Below are positions 9,053-17,824 of a DNA stretch of 64,000 nt, piece after piece. A program made the translations under genes and the position numbers. This stretch comes from CAZLRH01 sp964562015 (lineage in GTDB: Bacteria; Verrucomicrobiota; Verrucomicrobiia; Opitutales; JABDGR01): contig CAZLRH010000003.1 of assembly GCA_964562015.1 (NCBI GenBank), positions 245,526 to 309,525 on the forward strand. Reading direction: 5' to 3'. Within the stretch, counting starts at the first letter, position 1. Each line of letters begins with the position of its first letter. The notes beneath the pieces were generated by a model. It worked only from the letters and a program-made list of their open reading frames with translations, was not told the origin of the DNA and did no database searches.

Positions 9053-10005
9053 TGCGCTTTTTTTTGCGGAATTGGCTTATCGGCCCCTTGTGGCTGGCGG
9101 CCCTTTCCGCCGCTGCCCAGCCCGGGCATGACCCGGGTTTGCCGGGCGCCTCCACGCTCAGCCCGGCCGAAGGTTTGGCTCATCTGGAAGATTTTCGTCA
9201 CGCGCGGCTGAAGGGCGATTTTTGCCTGCGGTTTGACTTGATTCACTATCCGCGCGGGAAAGAGGAAATCCATTTTGACGGCGTCGCCTGGGGCACCTGG
9301 ACGGATGCCGGCCCGCTCACGCGTTTTCAACTTCGCCCCGCCGATCCCAAGGCCACGACTCCGCCCGACCCAGCCAAGCGCGACGCAAGCACTTGGGAAT
9401 GGCTCGTGCAAAACGGTCCCAAGCCGCATGTGTGGGTGCTCGCGCCCGGCGCCACCACCGCCCGCGAAATCCCCTCGGCGGAATGGCGTCAGCCCCTTTT
9501 TCCAGGCACGGTTTATTCGCCGTTCGATTTGCTCCTGCCCTTTGTGTACTGGGACAAGTTCGAGTACGAAGGCCCGAAATACCTGCACGGACGCGTCACC
9601 GATTATTTTGTGATGCTGCCGCCCGCGGACGCTTCGCCGAATACGCCGGTCGTCCAGACTTCGCCCGCTGCGATCACGCCCGCGAACATTTCGGCAACAC
9701 CCGCGACCGGCAATGTCCCCGTGCGCATTGCACTCGATCGCACTTACAAAGTGCTGATGAACGCCAACCAACTGGACGCCCAGCGCAAGCCTCTGCGTGA
9801 ATTTCAAGTCCTCGGCCTCACGCCCATCAAGGACGAATGGACGTTCACGCAATTGGACCTGCTCGACGCCGTGGGTCGCGACCACGACCGCTTTGACATC
9901 ACGGAAATGGTCACCGGCCTGCACCTCGACCCGGCCCTGTTTACACCTTCTCATCTCGCCACGCCCGCGCCCTTGCCCGCGAATGCCAGCTGGACGAGGT
10001 TGTGA
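9052..10005 (+). CDS. Secreted protein, possibly LolA/outer-membrane-lipoprotein-sorting-like
   Basis: A 317-residue protein with an N-terminal signal peptide (MRFFLRNWLIGPLWLAALSAAAQ). The mature part has beta-strand alternation. It contains DFCLRFDLIHYPRGKEE near the start, FPGTVYSPFDLLLPFVYWDKFEYEG in the middle (written here as adjoining segments FPGTVYSPFDLL and LPFVYWDKFEYEG), and a late YKVLMNANQLD and WTFTQLDLLD. This layout resembles proteins annotated as LolA-like outer-membrane lipoprotein-sorting factors. That assignment is tentative. It overlaps secG by 1 nt (TAATG), so the pair probably forms an export-related operon. Confidence 0.6.
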   Translation: MRFFLRNWLIGPLWLAALSAAAQPGHDPGLPGASTLSPAEGLAHLEDFRHARLKGDFCLRFDLIHYPRGKEEIHFDGVAWGTWTDAGPLTRFQLRPADPKATTPPDPAKRDASTWEWLVQNGPKPHVWVLAPGATTAREIPSAEWRQPLFPGTVYSPFDLLLPFVYWDKFEYEGPKYLHGRVTDYFVMLPPADASPNTPVVQTSPAAITPANISATPATGNVPVRIALDRTYKVLMNANQLDAQRKPLREFQVLGLTPIKDEWTFTQLDLLDAVGRDHDRFDITEMVTGLHLDPALFTPSHLATPAPLPANASWTRL

Positions 10006-10018
10006 GGAAGCGCGGAAA

Positions 10019-10043
10019 GAAGTTGGAAACTGGAAGTTGGAAG
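10019..10043. repeat. GGAAGTTGGAAACTGGAAG intergenic word repeat
   Basis: Direct near-repeats of GAAGTTGGAAA/CTGGAAGTTGGAAG lie just after the stop of the LolA-like gene. This is the same word family as at 1353-1386 (opposite strand) and 32715-32747. It is non-coding. Confidence 0.5.
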
Positions 10044-10134
10044 AGGGGATTTGATCGTTTCCGGGATTCTCCGAGGCTTTGCAGAATATTATTCCAGCCT
10101 TGCCGGGGTCGGAATAATTAACGATATTAGGCGC

Positions 10135-10311
10135 GTGACCGCCCTCGAAATCATCGAGCAGATCAAACAACTTCCCCCGGTGGAAAAGGGGAAGGTGGCG
10201 GAGTTTGTGCGCGCTGATACCGTGCGCTATGCGAAAGACGAGGATGCCCTTCGCGCCGCCGAAGCCGTGTTCACCGAGCATCCGGAGCTTTTCCGCCAGC
10301 TTGCGCGATGA
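10135..10311 (+). CDS. Antitoxin partner of the Doc-type protein
   Basis: A small 58-residue protein beginning VTALEIIEQIKQLPPVEKGKV. The leucine-proline-basic pattern (EIIEQIKQLPPVEKGKVAEFV) is typical of antitoxins encoded upstream of Fic/Doc or ParE toxins. A longer frame exists from a TTG at 10051, but the GTG at 10135 gives the typical antitoxin N-terminus. Its stop overlaps the ATG of the toxin gene by 4 nt (10308-10311), the usual coupling in type II modules. It probably neutralises the toxin through its C-terminal tail (ALRAAEAVFTEHPELFRQL). Confidence 0.75.
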   Translation: MTALEIIEQIKQLPPVEKGKVAEFVRADTVRYAKDEDALRAAEAVFTEHPELFRQLAR

Positions 10312-10691
10312 AGGAGCCGTTGTTCCTCACGCCTGCCCAAGTGGAGGGTTTCCACCGCCGCGCGCTGGAACTGTTTGGCGGCTTGGATGGCCTGCGTGAC
10401 CGCAATGCCTTCGAGAGTGCCGTGGCCCAGGCCCAAAACGTTTACTGGTACGCTGATGGCGATCTTTATGCCATCGCCGCCGCCTACGGTTTTTATCTGG
10501 CCCAAGCTCAAGCCTTTCTTGATGGCAACAAGCGCACCGCGGCCGCCGCCATGCTGACCTTTCTTAAGCTTAACGGGGTGGACACAAGCCACGATCTTTT
10601 CTCACCACTCTTGCAGGCCATGCTGGCGATCGCGAATCACAGGCTCGATCGCGACGGCCTTGCCGCCGCCCTGCGTAAATTGTTGCCCTAA
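10308..10691 (+). CDS. Death-on-curing (Doc/Fic-fold) toxin, catalytic His replaced
   Basis: A 127-residue Doc-family protein. Family members phosphorylate EF-Tu using the Fic fold and so block translation. The N-terminus (PLFLTPAQVEGFHRRALELF) and LRDRNAFESAVAQAQN match the family. The Fic loop reads AQAFLDGNKRTA, with DGNKR at residues 72-76. The position normally occupied by the catalytic His (HPFxDGNKR) is Gln68 (codon CAA, one base from His). The rest of the motif is intact. The protein may therefore be catalytically weak or altered, or may act by binding. It is coupled to the upstream antitoxin by a 4-nt overlap. Confidence 0.85.
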   Translation: MKEPLFLTPAQVEGFHRRALELFGGLDGLRDRNAFESAVAQAQNVYWYADGDLYAIAAAYGFYLAQAQAFLDGNKRTAAAAMLTFLKLNGVDTSHDLFSPLLQAMLAIANHRLDRDGLAAALRKLLP

Positions 10692-10961
10692 GGGCCGGCG
10701 CGCAACTGGCTCCTGACAGCCGTCACGAATAAGCCAAAGTAGCGATGGCTACGCGGCCTGCAAGGGGGAGCACCGGAGGACTTGAGTCAGTGCCCACTTT
10801 CGCCGTAAGCGCAAAAGAGGCACTCCAATAAACGCTTTAACCAGAATCATTTCCTTTCAATTGTGCAAATCTGCGCAATCTGTGGAAAGCCCTCTTCTCT
10901 TTCGCTTTCTGCGTGCATCTGCGTCCTCTGCGGTTAACTCCCCTTCTTTGCTCGCCGGGAA
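10692..10961. other. Intergenic stretch with low-complexity word repeats, no gene seen
   Basis: No credible ORF, tRNA or terminator was seen. A small hairpin GTAGC/GCTAC lies at 10739-10752. From about 10858 the sequence is made of recurring words (TGCAAATCTGCGCAATCTG, then CTGCGTGCATCTGCGTCCTC and TGCGGTTAA), a style of intergenic text seen in several bacterial phyla. The promoter of the aminotransferase gene must lie here, but no convincing -35/-10 pair stands out. Confidence 0.4.
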
Positions 10962-12248
10962 ATGATGTTGCCTAAAGCGGCGAATTGGCGACGATGGACG
11001 CTTTTCCGCTTTTACCTACGACCCATGCCGCACGCCATGCAGGAACCTGGATTATCCATCTGGGCGCGCCAGATCGCGCCGTCACCGACTTTGGCTGTGG
11101 ACGCCAAGGCCAAGGCCCTGCGCGCCGCGGGCAAGGATGTCTGCGGTTTCGGCGCGGGCGAGCCGGACTTTGACACGCCGGAATTCATCAAAGAGGCCGC
11201 CATCAAGGCCCTGCGCGACGGCCATACGAAGTACATTCTCTCCGCCGGCCTGCCCGCGCTGCGCGCTGCCATTGCCGCCTCCTGCCGCGAACGCGGTTTT
11301 GGCGACGTGAAGGATTCGCAGGTCATCGTCAGCCCCGGCGGCAAATTTTCCTGTTATCTCGCCATCATGGCGGTGGTTTCGCCGGGCGACGAGGTCGTCG
11401 TGCCCGCGCCGTACTGGGTCAGCTACCCGGAAATGGTGAAGCTCGCGGGCGGCACGCCGAAGTTTGTTTTGGCCGGCGACGAGACGGGTTTCCGCATCAC
11501 CCCGGCGCAATTGCGGGCGGCCATCACCCCGCGCACGCGCCTCGTCATCCTCAACAGCCCGTCAAACCCGACCGGCGCGGTGTACCCGCGCGCGGAACTC
11601 GAAGCGCTGGTGAAAATCTGTGTCGAGGCCGGCGTGTACATTCTCTCCGACGAGATTTACGAGCACCTCGTTTACGAAGGCACGCACTCGAGCCCGGCGA
11701 CTTTTTCGCCGGAGGCTGCGCGACTCACACTCACCGCTTCGGGTTTTAGCAAAAGCTACGCGATGACCGGCTGGCGTCTCGGGACGCTCGTGGCCCCGCC
11801 GAAAGTGGCGAAGGCCGTCGAAGATTTGCAGAGCCAGATGACCTCGAACGCCACGTCGTTTGCCCAGTATGGCGCGCTGGCGGCGATGCAGCACCCGGAG
11901 CAATCCCGCACGGCCATCGAAGGCATGGTCAAGGTTTTCAACCGCCGCCGCCTGCGTTTGTGGGAGGGACTCAACGCCCTGCCGGGAGTGCGCTGCGTGC
12001 GGGCCGAGGGCGCGTTTTATCTTTTCCCGAACGTGCGCGGACTGGGTTTGGATTCGGGCGAATTCGCCTCGCGTTTGCTCGAAGAGGAACTTGTGGCGCT
12101 CGTGCCCGGCAACGCCTTTGGCGCGGACGACTACGTGCGCCTCAGTTACGCCACGTCGGATGCGGTCATTGAAAAAGGCCTCGAACGCCTCGGGCGCTTT
12201 TGCACCCGCCTGGCCGAATCCGCCCAACCGGCGGGAGCGCAGGCGTAG
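10962..12248 (+). CDS. Aspartate aminotransferase family, PLP-dependent (class I)
   Basis: Fold-type I aminotransferase that interconverts aspartate and oxaloacetate with glutamate and 2-oxoglutarate. Family marks are VCGFGAGEPDFDTPEFI, PYWVSYPEMVKLAGG, LNSPSNPTGAVYPR, LSDEIYEHLVYEG and the PLP lysine motif SGFSKSYAMTGWRLG, with the Schiff-base Lys at residue 264. The substrate-carboxylate Arg region (FGADDYVRLSYA) is present. The start is uncertain: the ATG at 10962 gives 428 aa, and the ATG at 11025 (MPHAMQEPGLS) gives 407 aa, nearer the family size. Neither has a Shine-Dalgarno. icd follows 67 nt later in the same direction, so both may serve central carbon/nitrogen metabolism. Confidence 0.93.
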   Translation: MMLPKAANWRRWTLFRFYLRPMPHAMQEPGLSIWARQIAPSPTLAVDAKAKALRAAGKDVCGFGAGEPDFDTPEFIKEAAIKALRDGHTKYILSAGLPALRAAIAASCRERGFGDVKDSQVIVSPGGKFSCYLAIMAVVSPGDEVVVPAPYWVSYPEMVKLAGGTPKFVLAGDETGFRITPAQLRAAITPRTRLVILNSPSNPTGAVYPRAELEALVKICVEAGVYILSDEIYEHLVYEGTHSSPATFSPEAARLTLTASGFSKSYAMTGWRLGTLVAPPKVAKAVEDLQSQMTSNATSFAQYGALAAMQHPEQSRTAIEGMVKVFNRRRLRLWEGLNALPGVRCVRAEGAFYLFPNVRGLGLDSGEFASRLLEEELVALVPGNAFGADDYVRLSYATSDAVIEKGLERLGRFCTRLAESAQPAGAQA

Positions 12249-12315
12249 ATTTTTTCGCGCCCAAAATAATCACGCTGTTCCGCCGCAAATTTTTTCTCTC
12301 CAAAAATAAATCTCC

Positions 12316-13641
<1,326 letters not shown>

Positions 13642-13673
13642 AGGTGGGGTGGATGCAAGACGCGATGGCAAGC

Positions 13674-14015
13674 TCACACTGGAGCCTGCCGTGCTGACCG
13701 TTGCCGCCGCTGGGCGCGAAACATTTTTCGCCAAGCCACGATTTTCCGCATTCGATTGGGATTTCGGCGGCCGTCCAGCACGGCTATGATGAGGCACCGC
13801 TCCGGCTCTTGCAGGAAATAAATAATGTAGTAGGATTGTTTGAGAATCGCTTTTTGAATAGGGCCGAGCGCGAGGGAAAACGAATCTGGGGCAGATGCAA
13901 TTAGGCCGACCGCATCCTCGTATTTTTTCAAAAAATGCGCCTTCCCGTCCAATCTCCACGACTGATAATGGGCCGCGGCGGCGATCAAATCGTCGGCGGT
14001 TTCCGGCAACGCCAC
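13674..14015 (-). CDS. ParE/RelE-superfamily toxin
   Basis: A 113-residue protein with a ParE/RelE-type core: VALPETADDLIAAAAHY at the start, FLKKYEDAVGLIASAPDSF, and the strand pair YYIIYFLQEPERCLIIAVLDGRRNP. Such toxins poison gyrase (ParE) or cleave mRNA on the ribosome (RelE); the target here is not determinable. The start is a GTG whose first G is also the last base of the antitoxin stop (TAGTG), giving tight translational coupling. Order is antitoxin then toxin on the minus strand, convergent with icd. Confidence 0.8.
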   Translation of the reverse strand: MALPETADDLIAAAAHYQSWRLDGKAHFLKKYEDAVGLIASAPDSFSLALGPIQKAILKQSYYIIYFLQEPERCLIIAVLDGRRNPNRMRKIVAWRKMFRAQRRQRSARQAPV

Positions 14016-14245
14016 TATGGGCTTGCCCGTCGCGACGCCCGAACCCGGCGCATTAGCTCGCTGTGGGTAATCGGCTTGCTCTTGCGGGATTTATAGTCGG
14101 CCAGCCGCTGGCTCAAGATGCGCTTGTACTCTCCCGACAGCGGGAATTCTTCTTCGACCGCCACAGAGGCCCACAGGCGGTCGGCAATTTCCATGCGCTT
14201 GCGCGGCGGTAACTGGAGGAGGCCCGGCATGACTGCTCGTGGCAT
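14015..14245 (-). CDS. Addiction-module antitoxin (putative CHP02574-type)
   Basis: A 76-residue antitoxin. It begins MPRAVMPGLLQLPPRKRMEI and continues with ADRLWASVAVEEE and LSQRLADYKSRKSKPITHSE. The LLxLPxxxRxxIAxxLWxS pattern is characteristic of the small antitoxins paired with RelE/ParE toxins. The frame remains open to 14356, but that extension is Cys-rich and non-typical, so the ATG at 14245 is chosen. Its stop shares one base with the toxin start. Confidence 0.78.
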   Translation of the reverse strand: MPRAVMPGLLQLPPRKRMEIADRLWASVAVEEEFPLSGEYKRILSQRLADYKSRKSKPITHSELMRRVRASRRASP

Positions 14246-14389
14246 GGCCTCAATCCTGCAAAGATACTTGCCGCATGGCAAGATTGACTTCGAGGCGTCC
14301 CGGCAGAATCTGGCCCCGGAGCAATGTAAACTGAGGTTGCATTTTTCCTTTAGCATTTAACATTTATCCTCTAGCGTGTCCGCTTCCCC

Positions 14390-15082
14390 ATGCAGGTATC
14401 TGTCGTCGTCCCCGTCTATAATGAGGAGCGCACCGTCGCCGTCCTGTTGCGGCGCGTGCTCAATGCCGGGCTAAACTTGCGCGAAATCGTCATCGTGGAC
14501 GATTGCTCCACCGATGCCACGCGCGAGCGCATTGCTGAGGTGGTCGCGACCGACCCGCGGGTGCGGCTGATCAAACACGAGAAAAATGCCGGCAAGGGCG
14601 CGGCCATGCGCACCGCGTTTGCGGCGGCGCAGGGCGAAATCGTCGTGGTGCAGGATGCCGACCTCGAATACGACCCGGCCGAACTGCCGCGCCTGCTCCA
14701 GCCCATTTACGAAGGCTCGGCGGATGCCGTATTTGGCTCGCGTTTCATCGGCGGCGGCGCGCATCGGGTGCATCTTTTCTGGCACATGGTGGCGAACCAA
14801 ATGCTCACGCTGTTGTCCAACATGTTCACCAACCTCAACCTCACGGACATGGAGTGCTGCTACAAGGCGTTCCGGCGCGAGATTCTGCAAAAAATCACGC
14901 TCGAGGAAAATCGTTTCGGCTTCGAGCCGGAGATCACCGCGCGCGTGGCGCGCCAGAAGGTGCGCGTGTATGAGGTGGGCGTTTCCTATTTTGGCCGCAC
15001 CTATGCCGAGGGCAAGAAAATCGGCTGGAAGGACGGCGTGCGCGCCCTCTACTGCATCGTAAAATACAGTTTCTTCCGGTGA
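14390..15082 (+). CDS. Family 2 glycosyltransferase, dolichol/polyprenyl-phosphate type
   Basis: A 230-residue GT-A fold transferase likely to move a sugar from a nucleotide donor to a polyprenyl phosphate at the inner membrane face. Visible marks are VSVVVPVYNEERTVAVLL at the N-terminus, IVIVDDCSTDATRERI, HEKNAGKGAAMRTAF, the metal-binding VVVQDADLEYDP and the acceptor region NLTDMECCYKAFRREIL. No transmembrane segment follows the catalytic domain. Its TGA overlaps the GTG start of the next gene by 4 nt, so the transferase and the membrane protein are probably made together. Confidence 0.9.
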   Translation: MQVSVVVPVYNEERTVAVLLRRVLNAGLNLREIVIVDDCSTDATRERIAEVVATDPRVRLIKHEKNAGKGAAMRTAFAAAQGEIVVVQDADLEYDPAELPRLLQPIYEGSADAVFGSRFIGGGAHRVHLFWHMVANQMLTLLSNMFTNLNLTDMECCYKAFRREILQKITLEENRFGFEPEITARVARQKVRVYEVGVSYFGRTYAEGKKIGWKDGVRALYCIVKYSFFR

Positions 15083-16932
15083 ACCACGAACTCCCACCCG
15101 GCCCGCCGACCCTGCCGTGGTGGCGTCGCCCGGTGGTTTGGCTGGCCTTGGTGATTGTGGCATATGGCGGTGGTTATTTAATTTGGTATTTGGGCACGCC
15201 GCTGGGCCGCGCGCCGCAATTGGACGGCCGCGAAAATCTCGCCCTCGCCGCGCAAATCGCCGATGGCACCTTGCCGCAAGAACCGTTTTACCGCGCGATG
15301 CTTTATCCGGCGGTGCTCGCAGTGCCTTTGTTCCTCGGCTGGCCGGCAGAATCGCTGCCCGCGCTGGCCGCTGTTTTCGGGCTGTTTTGCCATTTTGCGG
15401 CGACGCTGGCGGTGGCGTGGCTGACGCTGCGCCTGTGGTATGGACCGCGGGCCAAAGCGGCGGCGATGCTGGCGGCGGCCTTGTGGGGGCTGAATCCGGT
15501 CGCATTATTTTATGCAGTGGATGTGCTTGATATTACCTTCGCCCTCGCCCTGCTTTTAGGTGGCTGGGTGCTGCTGGCGTGGGCCGAAGATAGATCGCGG
15601 GAGGCGATTTTCGGGGGTTTGCTTTTGGGCTTGGCCGTCGCAACGCGGCCCAATTTTCTGCCCGTTGTGCTGGTCGCCCCGTTCGCACGGGCGTGGTTTT
15701 TGGGCCCGTGGAAACCGGAATGGAAGGACATGCTCGGCTGGGTGGGGGCGGGCGCGGTGCTGCTGGCGCTCGGCTTGTTGCAGTGGGCATGGGCGGGCGA
15801 ATTTCGGATTTTGCCGTGGCAGGGCGCGTATAATTTCTACGCCGCGAACACCGGTCGCGCGAATGGCCGCTATTACACGCAGGAGGTTTTTCTCGGCCAT
15901 ATTCCGCCCGGTGAAAATCCGGCCCGGTTGGTCTCTGAATATCTTTACGCCAAGACCACCGGGGCGCAGCCGCCATATTCCATTGCCGCGATGGACGGCT
16001 ACTGGCGGGCGCAGGCGACGTCGTCGCTCAGCAGCAATCCGGGCGCTTGGCTGCATTTGCTGGCACGCAAGGCCTATTATCTCGGCAACGATTTTGATCA
16101 GTACAACAACAAGACTTTTTCCTGGCACCAGGAACAGTCGCCGTGGCTGCGCTGGAATCCCTTGGGGTGGGGAATATTGTTGGTGCTGGCCGCCGGTGCA
16201 ATTCCCGCAGGATTAATGCGCAATCGGTCGGGCGTGGCGGGAGTGCTGCTGGTTTTTTTTACCTACGGTGCGGGCGTGTTGTTGTATTATGCGAGCGGGC
16301 GCTTCCGCCTGCCGCTGGCGCCGTGGTTGTGCGTGTTGGCCGGCGGGTGGGTGGTGGGGTGGCCGTACTTTTTCGATTCCAACTGTGCCAGGGTGCGGCG
16401 GTTGGTGGCGGCTACGGTAATTCTGATGAGTGGCGCCGGCGTTTTGGCTTTTTCCAATTTTCTCAGCGCGCGCGATCATTCCACTTACATCCAGGATGAA
16501 ATGCTGGTGGCCTCGGCGGCGACGGACGTCGGCGACGATGGCTTGGCGCTGGCCCACGCGCAAAAGGCCCTCGCGCTCGATCCCGCCCGCCCCGATGCCC
16601 GCCGGTTGTTTTTGCTCTGCTCGTTCAATCTCGCGCTCGCCGGAGCGGCGGACGCCGACTCTCCAAAACGCTGGGGGGAAATGAAGCCCCTGCTCAACGG
16701 CCTGGAATTGAACGATGCATCCCTCGCGCTCATCGCGGGCGTGGCGTTTTGGAAAACCGGTGACCCCACCCAAGCGGAACAACTCTGGCAGGCGGGCGCG
16801 CAGCAATTCGGTCCGGCCTCGGCTCCGGCGCAGGCCTTGGCTGCGGCCCTCACGTTGCGCGGCGCAGCCCCGGCGGATTCGCCGCCGGCCAGCCCGGATT
16901 TTCTGCATTACCTGCAAAACCGCGCGCCGTGA
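15079..16932 (+). CDS. Multi-pass membrane protein, GT39/PMT-like with C-terminal TPR-like region
   Basis: A 617-residue protein with about 10-12 hydrophobic segments over residues 20-465 and a soluble Ala-rich helical C-terminus (about 470-617). That tail contains ALAHAQKALALDPARPDAR and similar TPR-like helices. An acidic pair occurs in the first periplasmic loop (QLDGRENLALAAQI), as in GT-C glycosyltransferases that use polyprenyl-phosphate sugars. A role in transferring a sugar from the lipid donor made by the upstream transferase is inferred from the 4-nt overlap and topology. The acceptor is unknown. It ends 6 nt from the convergent hpt. Confidence 0.72.
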   Translation: MNHELPPGPPTLPWWRRPVVWLALVIVAYGGGYLIWYLGTPLGRAPQLDGRENLALAAQIADGTLPQEPFYRAMLYPAVLAVPLFLGWPAESLPALAAVFGLFCHFAATLAVAWLTLRLWYGPRAKAAAMLAAALWGLNPVALFYAVDVLDITFALALLLGGWVLLAWAEDRSREAIFGGLLLGLAVATRPNFLPVVLVAPFARAWFLGPWKPEWKDMLGWVGAGAVLLALGLLQWAWAGEFRILPWQGAYNFYAANTGRANGRYYTQEVFLGHIPPGENPARLVSEYLYAKTTGAQPPYSIAAMDGYWRAQATSSLSSNPGAWLHLLARKAYYLGNDFDQYNNKTFSWHQEQSPWLRWNPLGWGILLVLAAGAIPAGLMRNRSGVAGVLLVFFTYGAGVLLYYASGRFRLPLAPWLCVLAGGWVVGWPYFFDSNCARVRRLVAATVILMSGAGVLAFSNFLSARDHSTYIQDEMLVASAATDVGDDGLALAHAQKALALDPARPDARRLFLLCSFNLALAGAADADSPKRWGEMKPLLNGLELNDASLALIAGVAFWKTGDPTQAEQLWQAGAQQFGPASAPAQALAAALTLRGAAPADSPPASPDFLHYLQNRAP

Positions 16933-16938
16933 AGCGGC

Positions 16939-17511
16939 TTACTTTTTTGCGACGCACCAGTTGGGCGGATTTTGCATTTCGGGGCGCAGCACGCCGATGA
17001 ACGGCAGATTGCGGTAGCGCTCGGCAAAATCCAGCCCGTAACCGACGACGAAATGATCGGGAATCGTGAAGCCCACCCAGTCCGGCTTCACGCGCGTCTG
17101 CCGGCGGTTTTGTTTGCTCAGCAGCACACAAGTGTTGAGCGACGCCGGCTTTTGCGCCCGCAGCACGCGGGTGACTTTGGCGAGCGTGTTGCCGGTGTCG
17201 AGAATGTCGTCGATCAACAGCACGTGGTGGGCGGTGAGATCGAGCCGGATTTGGTCGATGATTTCCGGCTCGGTCACGGGTTTGTCCTCGTTTTTGTAGG
17301 ATGACACGCGCACGCAGTCGAGGCGCACGTTGGCGTCGATTTTGCGCAGCAGGTCGGCGGCAAACATGATGGCGCCGTTGGTGACGCAGATGACGTAAAT
17401 CTCCTCGGCGCCGAGTTTTTTGTAAAGGGCCATCAACTGGCCGCCCAGTTCGAGGACGCGCAGGCGGATTTGTTCTTCAGTGACGAGAATCTGGGAAATA
17501 TCTTTATGCAT
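16939..17511 (-). CDS. hpt: Hypoxanthine (guanine) phosphoribosyltransferase
   Basis: Purine salvage enzyme that joins hypoxanthine or guanine to PRPP to give IMP or GMP. The 190-residue protein has the PRPP-binding motif VLLIDDILDTGNTL at residues 97-110. It also has the flexible-loop SSYKNED near 70-76, GAIMFAADLLRKI and a purine-pocket end (KPDWVGFTIPDHFVVGYGLD). The length fits HPRT. The start ATG at 17511 has no Shine-Dalgarno. It is divergent from the ABC transporter gene across a 313-nt gap. Confidence 0.95.
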   Translation of the reverse strand: MHKDISQILVTEEQIRLRVLELGGQLMALYKKLGAEEIYVICVTNGAIMFAADLLRKIDANVRLDCVRVSSYKNEDKPVTEPEIIDQIRLDLTAHHVLLIDDILDTGNTLAKVTRVLRAQKPASLNTCVLLSKQNRRQTRVKPDWVGFTIPDHFVVGYGLDFAERYRNLPFIGVLRPEMQNPPNWCVAKK

Positions 17512-17650
17512 GGCAGGAGGCCGGCGAGGGAAAAGGAAAGAATAGCGCAGCGAGGGTCGAGGGGGACCCGGGGCGCATCCCTTGAAAACACCGTTTCGAC
17601 CCCCTCCCTGTCAACGTTGTTTGCGCCGGATAATTGTCCTAATTTGAAAC

Positions 17651-17720
17651 GGCGCGCTGAGGGCAGCGCACCCTACCTAAAGCATTTGCCTGGGGTAGGG
17701 CGGGCTGCCCTCAGCCCGCC
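17651..17720. repeat. REPIN-like inverted pair of GTAG-headed hairpins (element 1)
   Basis: Two 27-nt arms (17651-17677 and 17694-17720) face each other across 16 nt and match at 24 of 27 positions when one is reverse-complemented. Each arm is itself a hairpin next to a GTAG/CTAC tetranucleotide: stem GCGCT/AGCGC in the left arm and GGGCT/AGCCC in the right. Two of the three differences are a C-G to G-C compensatory pair inside the stem. The element lies in the divergent hpt/ABC gap (17512-17824). That gap holds no other gene that I can see. Confidence 0.72.
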
Positions 17721-17824
17721 GTCTTGTTTCCGGTGAAATTAAGGCACTCCTTGCGCCGGGCGGCCCGTTCAAGCCCGGCGATTCGCTTTGACTCGGGCGG
17801 GCGCGGCTCTTTTCTCTGACGGTG

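Noticed and set aside
9049..10281. 410-codon open frame on the minus strand
   Set aside because: It covers the LolA-like gene and the antitoxin gene in antisense. It lacks motifs and a start context.
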